IMG/VR virus record: IMGVR_UViG_3300037961_005428
Span: 1 to 64,000 of that record
Length of the DNA: 64,000 nt
Source: a virus
Direction: 5' to 3' (one strand)
Shown here: positions 54,749-63,500 of the stretch, in pieces
Layout of the letters: the number at the start of each line of letters is the position of its first letter
Numbering within the stretch: position 1 is the stretch's first letter
The notes under the pieces: generated by a model
The model's database searches: none
Seen by the model: only the letters and a program-made list of their open reading frames with translations
What the model was told of the DNA's origin: nothing
Made by a program: the position numbers and the translations under genes

Positions 54749-56247
54749 GTGATAATCCTGCCATCAAAGACCTCGTCCATCAAGTGGACACTGAGATGTG
54801 CAAGAAGAGTTTCAAGTATTTTTTTCACGACATTTTGGGGTTTGACTACTCCTATCACCACGGTTGCTGGGAGAAAGGGCTGAATGAAAACCGCTACTAC
54901 TGCGTGAAGGCGTCCCGTGACCACGGTAAATCCGTGTTCTTCATGTCCTACGCTCTGTGGTTGGGAGCGTTCCAGCCCAACACGCACATCATGGTGTTCA
55001 GTCACAGTCTTGAGCAGACCCTTGAGCACATGCGTTTCATTCGCAGCAACATTGAGGGCACGGACTTGCTCAAGCATCTCAAGCCTTCGGGCAAGCCGTG
55101 GGCCAAGTCCTACTTTGAGTTCACCAATGGCAGTCGTATTATGGCCAAGTCGGTCGGTGGTGCTACTCGTGGGTTCCACCCCGATGTCGTGGTCTGCGAC
55201 GACATCCTGTGGGGAACGACCACGGGTGAGTTGCAGCGTGCGGCTGACTGGTTTTACACCGTCCTTCTCCCTGTGTTGCACCACACGGGTCGCATGATGA
55301 TGGTCGGCACGCCGTTTTCTTACGACGACCTGTACGCTGAGTTGGAGGAAAAAGACACCTTCACGGTAGAGACATATCCTGCTATCAACGACAAAGGCGA
55401 AGCCTTGTGGCCGGAGCGATGGGACTTGGATGCTCTCAAAATGCGTGAGTCGTCCATGCCTGCTATCCGGTTTGCTCGTGAGTATTTGTGCGAGCCAATC
55501 CACGACACCTCCAGCATGTTCCCGCACAGCCTGCTTGAAGCAGCCCGTGACCCGAACCTCAAGGTCATGGACTACGCCGAGCACGAATACGACGAAAATG
55601 GTGAGAAGGCCGGACTGTTTGGACAGCATTTCATCGGCTGGGACCCGGCAATTGCGTCGGATAAGAACGCTGACTACACCGCCATGGTGGTGATTCGCAC
55701 TGTGCCGGGCGACGGCACCAAGCAAATCGTCCATGTCGTCAACGAAAAGGGACTTGGTGGCATGGCGCAAAAGAAGCGCATGCTCATCCTCAACAATCGG
55801 TTCCAGCCCGACCTCATTGAGTTGGAAGGTAACAACTTCCAGCGCATGTTTGAGGCTGAACTGCGGGACATGCGTGATGACATTCCCATCAAGACCTTCA
55901 TGACCACTCGTCAGCGAAAGGAGTCCATGTTCATGAGTTTGCTTTTGGCCTTTGAGCAGGGCCAACTCAAAACGCCGTGGGGCGATGAGAAGAGCAAGGA
56001 GTACACGAGGATTTTGGAGACGCAACTGAGTCGTTTCGGTATGAAGCGCAACGGCCGACTTGAGTCGGTGGGCAGCCACGACGACTTGGCTATGGCTGTG
56101 GCTCTTGCCAACTGGGGCACCAAGGAGTTCAAGGGCAGCATTATGCTGCTGGACGACGACGACTTACCCGGCTTTGACAAATGGTTCTTGGGCGCACCGA
56201 GCATGCCCAACCCCCGTTTCGGAGGAGATGATATTTTTGTGGCTTAG
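54745..56247 (+). CDS. Terminase large subunit
   Basis: 500 residues. ATPase: Walker A-like KASRDHGKS (55-63), Walker B DVVVCDDILWG (147-157). Nuclease: GWDPAIASDKNADYT (near 296), IELEGNNFQRM and SHDDLAMAVALA near the C-terminus give the acidic RNase H-fold set. It drives DNA into the capsid through the portal encoded two genes on. ATGA overlap with the gene before it. Confidence 0.93.
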   Translation: MSDNPAIKDLVHQVDTEMCKKSFKYFFHDILGFDYSYHHGCWEKGLNENRYYCVKASRDHGKSVFFMSYALWLGAFQPNTHIMVFSHSLEQTLEHMRFIRSNIEGTDLLKHLKPSGKPWAKSYFEFTNGSRIMAKSVGGATRGFHPDVVVCDDILWGTTTGELQRAADWFYTVLLPVLHHTGRMMMVGTPFSYDDLYAELEEKDTFTVETYPAINDKGEALWPERWDLDALKMRESSMPAIRFAREYLCEPIHDTSSMFPHSLLEAARDPNLKVMDYAEHEYDENGEKAGLFGQHFIGWDPAIASDKNADYTAMVVIRTVPGDGTKQIVHVVNEKGLGGMAQKKRMLILNNRFQPDLIELEGNNFQRMFEAELRDMRDDIPIKTFMTTRQRKESMFMSLLLAFEQGQLKTPWGDEKSKEYTRILETQLSRFGMKRNGRLESVGSHDDLAMAVALANWGTKEFKGSIMLLDDDDLPGFDKWFLGAPSMPNPRFGGDDIFVA

Positions 56248-56301
56248 GGACCTAAACTCTCATAAGGAGATGGCCCCGCTCAACTACGAGGAGGGTGCGC
56301 T

Positions 56302-57618
56302 GTGTGGTCATCGTTGAAGGTCGGCGTTGGTGAAAACTTCGTTGATTTGGGGGATGAATTGGGCAACATGGTCGCCTCCACACTTTCTCACCACCCACTG
56401 GTCAAGCAAGACCCGTCCACGGCTGTCATTATTGCCAAGGAGGCCTTGCCCCGTGCAGAAGAGCCCGACATTTTCGTAGAGATGCATGAGTTCCCTGTCA
56501 ACGGAGACTCGTGGTTTGTCAGCCATTTTGGTAAGGACGCCGATGATGTCGTCAAAAACTTCAAGCGTGCTCGTCGGCACATGAAAGACATGCGTGACGA
56601 GATTGACAAGGCCATAGAAAGCGTGCGCACCATGAAGGCAGAAGAGGTGCAGAAGACTTTGGAGTCCATTCCTTGGGCAAAGGAGCATCACAGCGCTATA
56701 CGCAACTTGGGGCTCAGTGATAGGAACTTGAAATCACTTCGCTTGTTTTCCAAGTCTCGTGAAAGCACACTTCGTCGGGCGTGCATTATGTGGGAAGTCG
56801 CTGATGAAACCCTCAAAATGCTGGACGAGTTTGAGGATGTTTGGGGAGACGAAGAACGATTTGCTTGGGTTAATGCCATGCAACAGCGGCAGGATGCCAA
56901 GAAAATGTGGCGCAATGGCCTTCATCAAATTGATAGTTTGACCAAGCAGCAGCAGGGTATTCTACAAATGGCAAAGGAAGAACTGGTGGAAAAGGGGCAC
57001 ATGAGTGCACGGTCCATCGCCTCTAACCTTATTGCCAAAGGGGGCGGTCGTGTTGAGGCTGTCAGCGTTTCGCAATTGCTCAAAATGTACGGTGAAGAAA
57101 TTGACATCATCAAGGCCCCAAGGCGTGGTGAATATGCTGTGCTGACTTCACACGGTATTATTGTCAAAGACCCGTGGGCCTACGCCGCTGGTTTCTTTGA
57201 CGCAGACGGCTCAATCTACATCACCAAGCGTGGAGAAGTGCGAGCCTCCGCTATCGCCACAGGCGACCGTGGTAAAATTCACTGCGAGCGTTTGCAGAAA
57301 ACACTGGGTTGCGGCATCCTCAGCCTCAATGAAAGCATTGGTAAAAACAGCAACCGCAGCGTGCACCGTGTCAATTTCCAATCCAAGTCCGATGTCAAAA
57401 AAGTGCTTGAAGGCATCCTTCCTCACCTGCAACTCAAGTCCATGCAGGCTAAGGCCGCTCTCCGATGCCTACAAGAAGAGGACCCCCTTCTCAAAGAACA
57501 ACTCCGGTTGTTTGTTCAGCATGAAAACTGGAAAGACGACCCCGACGCACTGGCAAAGAAAATGGGAGAATGGACGGTTGACAAAGACACGGTAATGGGT
57601 TGGAAAGAGGTGTTGTAA
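56302..57618 (+). CDS. Protein with winged-helix-like and LAGLIDADG domains
   Basis: 438 residues from GTG 56302, eight bases after GGAGGG. The first 220 residues are helical (RHMKDMRDEIDKAIESVRTM), then a winged-helix-like stretch (MSARSIASNLIAKGGGRVEA). From 290, YAAGFFDADGSIYI is a LAGLIDADG motif, with LQKTLGCGILSL and a long helix completing a single-motif homing-nuclease domain. It interrupts no gene, and no intein or intron is evident. Lying between TerL and portal, it may have been recruited for packaging, as HNH nucleases are in some phages. Confidence 0.7.
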   Translation: MWSSLKVGVGENFVDLGDELGNMVASTLSHHPLVKQDPSTAVIIAKEALPRAEEPDIFVEMHEFPVNGDSWFVSHFGKDADDVVKNFKRARRHMKDMRDEIDKAIESVRTMKAEEVQKTLESIPWAKEHHSAIRNLGLSDRNLKSLRLFSKSRESTLRRACIMWEVADETLKMLDEFEDVWGDEERFAWVNAMQQRQDAKKMWRNGLHQIDSLTKQQQGILQMAKEELVEKGHMSARSIASNLIAKGGGRVEAVSVSQLLKMYGEEIDIIKAPRRGEYAVLTSHGIIVKDPWAYAAGFFDADGSIYITKRGEVRASAIATGDRGKIHCERLQKTLGCGILSLNESIGKNSNRSVHRVNFQSKSDVKKVLEGILPHLQLKSMQAKAALRCLQEEDPLLKEQLRLFVQHENWKDDPDALAKKMGEWTVDKDTVMGWKEVL

Positions 57619-59348
57619 TGGCAGAAGAAAAAGGTAGAGTTTCAAGAGCCCTTAGCGGGCTGGCCGACCGTTTCCGTCGCCGACGCACCCCCGAACCACA
57701 GATGCCTTTGTGGACCACGGGTATTCAAGAGCCCGTCATTATGCAGGGTATTACCATCCCTGCTCTCTATTCCGTGGCTCACGAGAATGTCATTTTGAGA
57801 ACCGTTATCACTACGCTCCAGCAGGAGATTTTCCGACGAGGCTACTACTGGGAGAAGGCGTATCACCGAAAGTGCATGGTCTGCGATAAAGAGTACCAGC
57901 ATGATGTGGAGATATGCACGCAGTGCGATTCTACTGAACTGGAAAAGCCCGACCCCGACAATCTCGTCTACCCCAAGTGGCTGATTGAACAGCGCAACAG
58001 CATGGAGCAGCGCTTCATTGATGTGCTGCGTGAGATTGAATTTGATTTGAATATTGTGGATGATGCGTTCATGATTTTGGTCAAGGAGTATTATGTGGAC
58101 CCGGAGTCCAATGAGATTCAATTCTACCGTATCAAAGAGATTTTGCGAGGCGACCCGATTTTCATGCGCATTGTTGCTGACAAGCGTGGCGTGCGTGGTG
58201 GTCGCTACAAAGTCTGCCCCATCCATCGTGACCAAGTTCGTGGCTACACGCAGAAGGAAAACAACTGTGAAGTCTGTGGGCACGAATTGGAGGATGTTCA
58301 CCATGTCAACACGGCAGGTGCAGGAAAGTCCCAATACTACATTGAGGGTGAAGTTATTCATGTCAGCAAGTATCATCCGTCTAAACTCTACGGTCGCTCG
58401 CCCGTGGCCACCATTTGGCGACAAGCCATGACGCTCACGGCCATGGACAATTATATGTACACAGCCTACTCAAAGCGTCGTGTCCCTCGTGGTTTGATTT
58501 CAATCACGACGGACAATGTAGAGTCCATGAAGTCTTTTTGGAAAGGCGTGGACGAAAAGTTGGAGCGTGACCCTCACTACATTCCTAAAATCGCTGTTGA
58601 AAGTCAGCAGGGTCGTGGCGGTGTGAATTGGGTCAAGTTCATGGACACGCTGGAAGAGATGCAATATATTTCAGTCCGTGATGAAATGCGAACCCGCATC
58701 GCTGCATTCTATGGTGTCTCCAATGTGTTCATGATGGACACAGGTAAGTCCGGTGGCCTCAACAACGAAGGTCTGCAAATCCTCGTAACCAATCGTGCCG
58801 TGGAAGCGGGGCACAAAGTCTACACTGAGAATCTGTTCCCTCGTTTGATGGAAGAGATGGATGTCCGTGACTGGAAACTTACGCTGTACCCCAACGAAGA
58901 AGAGGACGAAGTCACTCGCCTGCGACGAGACGAGATGGAGGTCAACATCGCCCAGCGCATGGCTCAACTTGGCTATCAAGCCGAACTGGTTGAAGAAGGC
59001 GGACGAGACATTCGCTTCATCTACAAGAAACAGGACATGCCTCCGGGCCAGCCCGGTATGCCCGGTATGCCCGGTATGCCCGGCGGCCCTCAGCCCATGG
59101 CGCAACCGGGTGGTTTGCCGACTCGCAACATTCCTCCGCAATTGGCGGGTAGTCTTGCGGGCGCTGCCAGTGCAGGTATGGCGGCTATGAACCCCGGTGG
59201 CGAAGGTAGAGGCTTGCGAAACCGTGGTCCTGCGGCACCTCAGCGATTCCAAACAGCCGGCTCCGGCTCACCAATTGGCAGTGTTCAGCAGCGCGGTCCC
59301 CCAGCGGGGCCAGTAGAACAAGCACGCCGGAATACGGGCGGTTTTTGA
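57618..59348 (+). CDS. Portal protein with two inserted zinc knuckles
   Basis: 576 residues from the ATG overlapping the previous stop; the upstream TTG extension was dropped. Portal signatures: SKYHPSKLYGRSPVATIWRQ near 255, KRRVPRGLISITTDN, and MDTGKSGGLNNEGLQILVTN near 375. Two Cys sites are unusual: CMVC...CTQC (86-103) and C-P-I-H...CEVC (200-220). The C-terminus is Pro/Gly/Met-rich with PGMPGMPGMPGG. The portal forms the packaging ring that TerL docks on. Confidence 0.88.
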   Translation: MAEEKGRVSRALSGLADRFRRRRTPEPQMPLWTTGIQEPVIMQGITIPALYSVAHENVILRTVITTLQQEIFRRGYYWEKAYHRKCMVCDKEYQHDVEICTQCDSTELEKPDPDNLVYPKWLIEQRNSMEQRFIDVLREIEFDLNIVDDAFMILVKEYYVDPESNEIQFYRIKEILRGDPIFMRIVADKRGVRGGRYKVCPIHRDQVRGYTQKENNCEVCGHELEDVHHVNTAGAGKSQYYIEGEVIHVSKYHPSKLYGRSPVATIWRQAMTLTAMDNYMYTAYSKRRVPRGLISITTDNVESMKSFWKGVDEKLERDPHYIPKIAVESQQGRGGVNWVKFMDTLEEMQYISVRDEMRTRIAAFYGVSNVFMMDTGKSGGLNNEGLQILVTNRAVEAGHKVYTENLFPRLMEEMDVRDWKLTLYPNEEEDEVTRLRRDEMEVNIAQRMAQLGYQAELVEEGGRDIRFIYKKQDMPPGQPGMPGMPGMPGGPQPMAQPGGLPTRNIPPQLAGSLAGAASAGMAAMNPGGEGRGLRNRGPAAPQRFQTAGSGSPIGSVQQRGPPAGPVEQARRNTGGF

Positions 59349-59378
59349 AGCAAACTTAAAGACAAAGGTGGTAGTGGG

Positions 59379-59726
59379 ATGAACATGGACCTCTTGAAAC
59401 TGGACCCTATGGCACGCAAAATGCGCAGTCATGTTGATGCTTTTTACAAGGCATTGGAAAACAACGACCAAAACAGCGCGATTGACCACATCAATGAGGT
59501 TCGCAAGTTCGCCGAATATCTCTCCGAGGATGTTTCTTCGGCCATCACGAAGTCGGCTACGCCTTCTTCGGTTGGCGTCAACGACATCTACGCAGGTGGC
59601 GTGCCTGTGCGCAAGTTCAATGAAATGCAAAGTGTACATGCAACCACTGACCGTGTGTTGCCCGGCACCATCCGCACTTCACGCCGTGGCCCAATCATGA
59701 GCCAGCGTAACAACCGAACACTTTGA
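59379..59726 (+). CDS. Small helical head-region protein
   Basis: 115 residues (MNMDLLKLDPMARKMRSHVD...). Helical first half (ALENNDQNSAIDHINEVRKF), then a polar tail ending RRGPIMSQRNNRTL. Position after the portal suggests a head assembly or connector role; no family recognised. Confidence 0.55.
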   Translation: MNMDLLKLDPMARKMRSHVDAFYKALENNDQNSAIDHINEVRKFAEYLSEDVSSAITKSATPSSVGVNDIYAGGVPVRKFNEMQSVHATTDRVLPGTIRTSRRGPIMSQRNNRTL

Positions 59727-59736
59727 GGTGAACAAC

Positions 59737-60111
59737 TTGACTGACGACAATGAGGGGACCGTCGCAGAACAGTTGATGAACGCCTTGATTTCCAAAATGG
59801 AAGTTATGGATAGCAACCTGCAAGTGCTAAAAGCCGAGAATGAAGTTCTCAAAGGACTGGTCGGCGACCCAGCAGCCTTGCTAAAGAAAGCCGGCTTCGT
59901 GTCCCGCAAGACGGTGGCACCTGTGGATGTCATGCCCGACATTTTCCGTGGCGATTCTCACTTTGATATTTTGAAGAACGACAACGGTAGTGGAATTGAA
60001 ATCCCCACCTCCAACCAAGAGTTCCATGAAATGGACTGGGACGATATTCACCAACTTGCCGCCGAGGCCAAGAGTGCAGGAGCCCTCGGCAACCAAACAG
60101 GAATTGAGTGA
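59737..60111 (+). CDS. Coiled-coil head-region protein (TTG start)
   Basis: 124 residues. TTG is chosen because GGTGA lies five bases before it, the spacing used by neighbours; GTG 59728 would remove that site. Leucine-rich coiled coil (ISKMEVMDSNLQVLKAENEV, then LKGLVGDPAALLKKAGF). Possibly scaffold-like; unknown. Confidence 0.55.
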   Translation: MTDDNEGTVAEQLMNALISKMEVMDSNLQVLKAENEVLKGLVGDPAALLKKAGFVSRKTVAPVDVMPDIFRGDSHFDILKNDNGSGIEIPTSNQEFHEMDWDDIHQLAAEAKSAGALGNQTGIE

Positions 60112-60115
60112 TACC

Positions 60116-60538
60116 ATGAAGCCACGATTTGAACCACGGGACCCGGAGTTTGACCAACTGTTGAAGGAAGCCATTGAGTTGGAACAGCGTTTGCTCAAGG
60201 AGCAGGGTGTTGAGTTCACTCAAAAAGAAGGCACCGACCTCGGTGATGTTCAGTTCCATGTGCAAGTCGGTGGCGAAACCGGTGTGCAGAACCAATACTA
60301 CAGCACTAACCAGCGCACCATCAGCGTAGAGGACATTGCCAACAAAGGAGCCATCTCCGAGAAGTCAAATGTTCTTGACAAAAACCCCCACTACCCTACG
60401 GCTCTTTCCACTTTGGACGCTCACTTCCTTGACGGCGGCTCGCAAAAAGTGCAGAAGAGCCTCGTCGGCGCTGATGAGCACAAGTTTGCTGTGAGCGAAC
60501 TTCGCAAAGCGGTGCAGAAACTCCGAAGCCGCCTTTGA
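60116..60538 (+). CDS. Hypothetical head-region protein
   Basis: 140 residues from ATG 60116. Charged helix (FDQLLKEAIELEQRLLKEQG) at the start, beta-like middle (VQFHVQVGGETGVQNQYYST) and helical end (VSELRKAVQKLRSRL). Unknown. Confidence 0.5.
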   Translation: MKPRFEPRDPEFDQLLKEAIELEQRLLKEQGVEFTQKEGTDLGDVQFHVQVGGETGVQNQYYSTNQRTISVEDIANKGAISEKSNVLDKNPHYPTALSTLDAHFLDGGSQKVQKSLVGADEHKFAVSELRKAVQKLRSRL

Positions 60539-60551
60539 AGGCGGTGATGGT

Positions 60552-63500
60552 GTGTCGGACGACATCCTTCTCAAAGACGAGTTTGATGTGGCTGACCAAG
60601 TCACGAGTGCTCAAACTCCTTCCCCCAACTTAGAACCTGTAGTCACCGGGCGAGAAGGTGAATACCCTGCACCGGATTTTGAAATCAGTGCAGGGACGCA
60701 AATACCCGAAACACTGGCCCCCGCGCACCCTCATGCTGAACGCATGACCGGGATTATGGACTTCTCCGAAATACCGGGTCGCTGGACATATGAAGGAGCC
60801 AACGAGCCATCCTTTGCACAACAGTATTCCGATGCTGGTCATTTTCCCGACACTTCTGCTCTCCATCCCGAGTTCAACCCACTGTGGTCCGGCCACCACC
60901 CCGAATTGGAAATTGCTCCTTTGTTTATCCGCAAGGTCCGTTCGTTTTACGAATCCGGGCAGTCGGCAATTGATGCACAAAAAGAAATGAATTGGGTTCT
61001 GCATCACATGACCTCCGGCAGTGGTGGCCAGCGCAATCCGATTCTCAACGCTACTGCTATGGGTGCTTTGGGCAGTGAGCATACCTCTCATGCACTATAC
61101 GAGAACAATTACAATGATTGGTTGGACACCCCTATCTATGCAGACGGTGGTACCGAGCGAGATGAAATGCAATACTACCTTGATAATGGCGCTTCACAAG
61201 AGGTAGTTGATGCGGTGTTTAGAAAGAAACACCTCGTGGAGTACGAGAAAAAATGGCAACACGACCCCGAGTGGAAGTTGGGTGAGAAGGACTACTACCA
61301 CGGCATGGAGTGGCTGAATCATGCCGAGCGAGAAGAAGCCTACAAGCACATGTACACCAAAGGTACAGACTCAATTTCTCATCAAAGCATACCTTCTCTT
61401 GACCAAAAATTTTCTGTACCTCGTGCTAAATACAGCAGGGCTCAGCGTGAATCTCCTGTGCACAAGCACTTCACAAGAGAGCCCATGAATACAGGTGAGC
61501 CCATTCAATCACCTATACTCAAAGACCCCTCGGTCACCGACAGTCGCCGCTTTATCTTTGAGCGCCTTTCCGGTAAGCGGGGTGAAGGATTTTATCAAGG
61601 GCTCATGAACCACCACACTTATCACACTGCAATTGAGCGTCAGCGGCGTAGCGAGTACAAAACGGCAAAGGAACCAAAGTACGGCTATCAGTTGAATATC
61701 AATCGGGACACAAGAGAAGTTTCAATGAAGCCGATTTCATCAAAGCACTTTGAGCCCAATAAAGAGGGCAAACTTACACCTCGGGGTTTGGGTCGGAAAG
61801 AATTGATGCTTATGGCGGGTGTAGAGTACGACAAAGAAAGAGACGAGTACAAATTTTACCCGGAAGGTCAACATCCATTTTACAGCAGTTGGAACCCCAA
61901 GGCCAGCAATGTCACTTGGACAGAAGGCCAAATCAAAGACTTCTTTACCGTCATGGATGAGGAGCGCAACGCTTTCAAAATGCAGAATGATGTAGCAAAT
62001 GCTCTCCAATTTCATGTCAACCATGCGGTTGCTACAGAAGGTACTGGTGCTCATCCCGAGATGTACACAGGCGGTGACCATAGTACACTCTCGTCGTGGT
62101 GGAGTTTGCACGGTATTGGTGGTCACGGTTCAACTTACAGCAAAAAGCGTGATATGACCCATAGTGCGTTTGAGTTCCCTAATGGTACAACCATTCACAC
62201 ACAGGGTCCTGTACCTTTGAACCCCGAGTTCATTGAAGCCGAGGAAGAATCCTTTGAAGAAAAAATTGCCCGCAAGAAAAGGGAAGCGAAGGAAGCGGTA
62301 AAGGAAGGCCCGAGAGGCACCCCCACCACTGTTCTACCCCTTGAGTTTCAATCATCCGACAATGTTGAAGAGCAAAGAGAGGCAGTTAACCTTTCACAAA
62401 GAGGCGAAGGCGGGGCAGTCGTTGCACGAGAAGGAGCCGAGGGACTGGCTGCGCCGTTCGGTGAGCCCCAAGTCAACGCTATGCTGTCAGACGGCACCTA
62501 CATCGTAGCCGACCCGACCAACATCAAAGTCGGTATGCTTCCTCATTCTGTTGCACCAAGGCGACGATTTGGCGGTAACGCTCACGCTGCCCGTAACAGC
62601 AACACTTGGGCATCCTCTTATCACAATAAGCAGTTCTTAATTCAACATGACATGCTCGCTACTGACGCCACCGAACAAGGGCAAGCAGCGGCACGAAAGC
62701 ACAAGGCGAAGCATTTGTTTGGGGAACACAACTCGCTGGTCAACTTAAACAACAAATTTCGTCGCCAAAACAACACAGATACTGACCGCTATGCAGCGAA
62801 GTATCATCATCTCATTCCAAGCATCATGGGCTTCGTTGCTCCCTCGGCCAATCCTCAGTCGGGCATCCATCATGCTCGTAATATGCCCGAAAACGCTCAC
62901 TACACAACGGCAACTGCTGCTGACTTTCAACGGATTTTAGTTTCCCCCACAGCGCAAGAAAAGGTCTTGCGAGAAGAGGGAGGTAATTTGCCTATACGAG
63001 CGGGCATGCCAGTTCCAAAAGAAGTGAGGGAAGTTGAAGAAAGACTTGAAGAGGCCCAAAACAAGTTTAGGCGATTGCATGAACTTTACGACCAATCTGC
63101 GAAAAGTTCCAAAGTGTCGGAAGAAGAGAAAGAGAGAATGATGGCGAGCATCAAATCCGAGATGCTAACACAAGAGGCACTGATAGACCAATTGAAAGAC
63201 GAGCGAGATGAAGTTGCTGAGGAAAAGTTCCCGCAGGACAACTATCATCGCCAGCAAATCAACCTGTTAGAGCAAGAGTTAGACCATGCTCACGCTGACT
63301 ACCTTGATGCAAAGGAAGAATTGGATGAACTGCTTGAATACAAAGAAGAGCGTAATGACAACAGTGCACACCTCCAAGAAAAAATTGATGCCAGCGCAGA
63401 AAAGGTTTCACAACACTACGGACTTATCAAAGAGTTGGAAGAACAGTTGGACCAACACTTCGTGAGTCCAAAAACAGAGGCGGCACGCAATAAAGAATTT

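Noticed and set aside
54640-56079. 479-codon minus-strand frame opposite the terminase
   Set aside because: It lies entirely over TerL, whose motifs are certain; an antisense shadow.
56302-57618. Intein or group I intron nuclease inside TerL or portal
   Set aside because: TerL and portal are both complete and the LAGLIDADG protein has its own start, stop and ribosome-binding site; no splice-junction residues seen.
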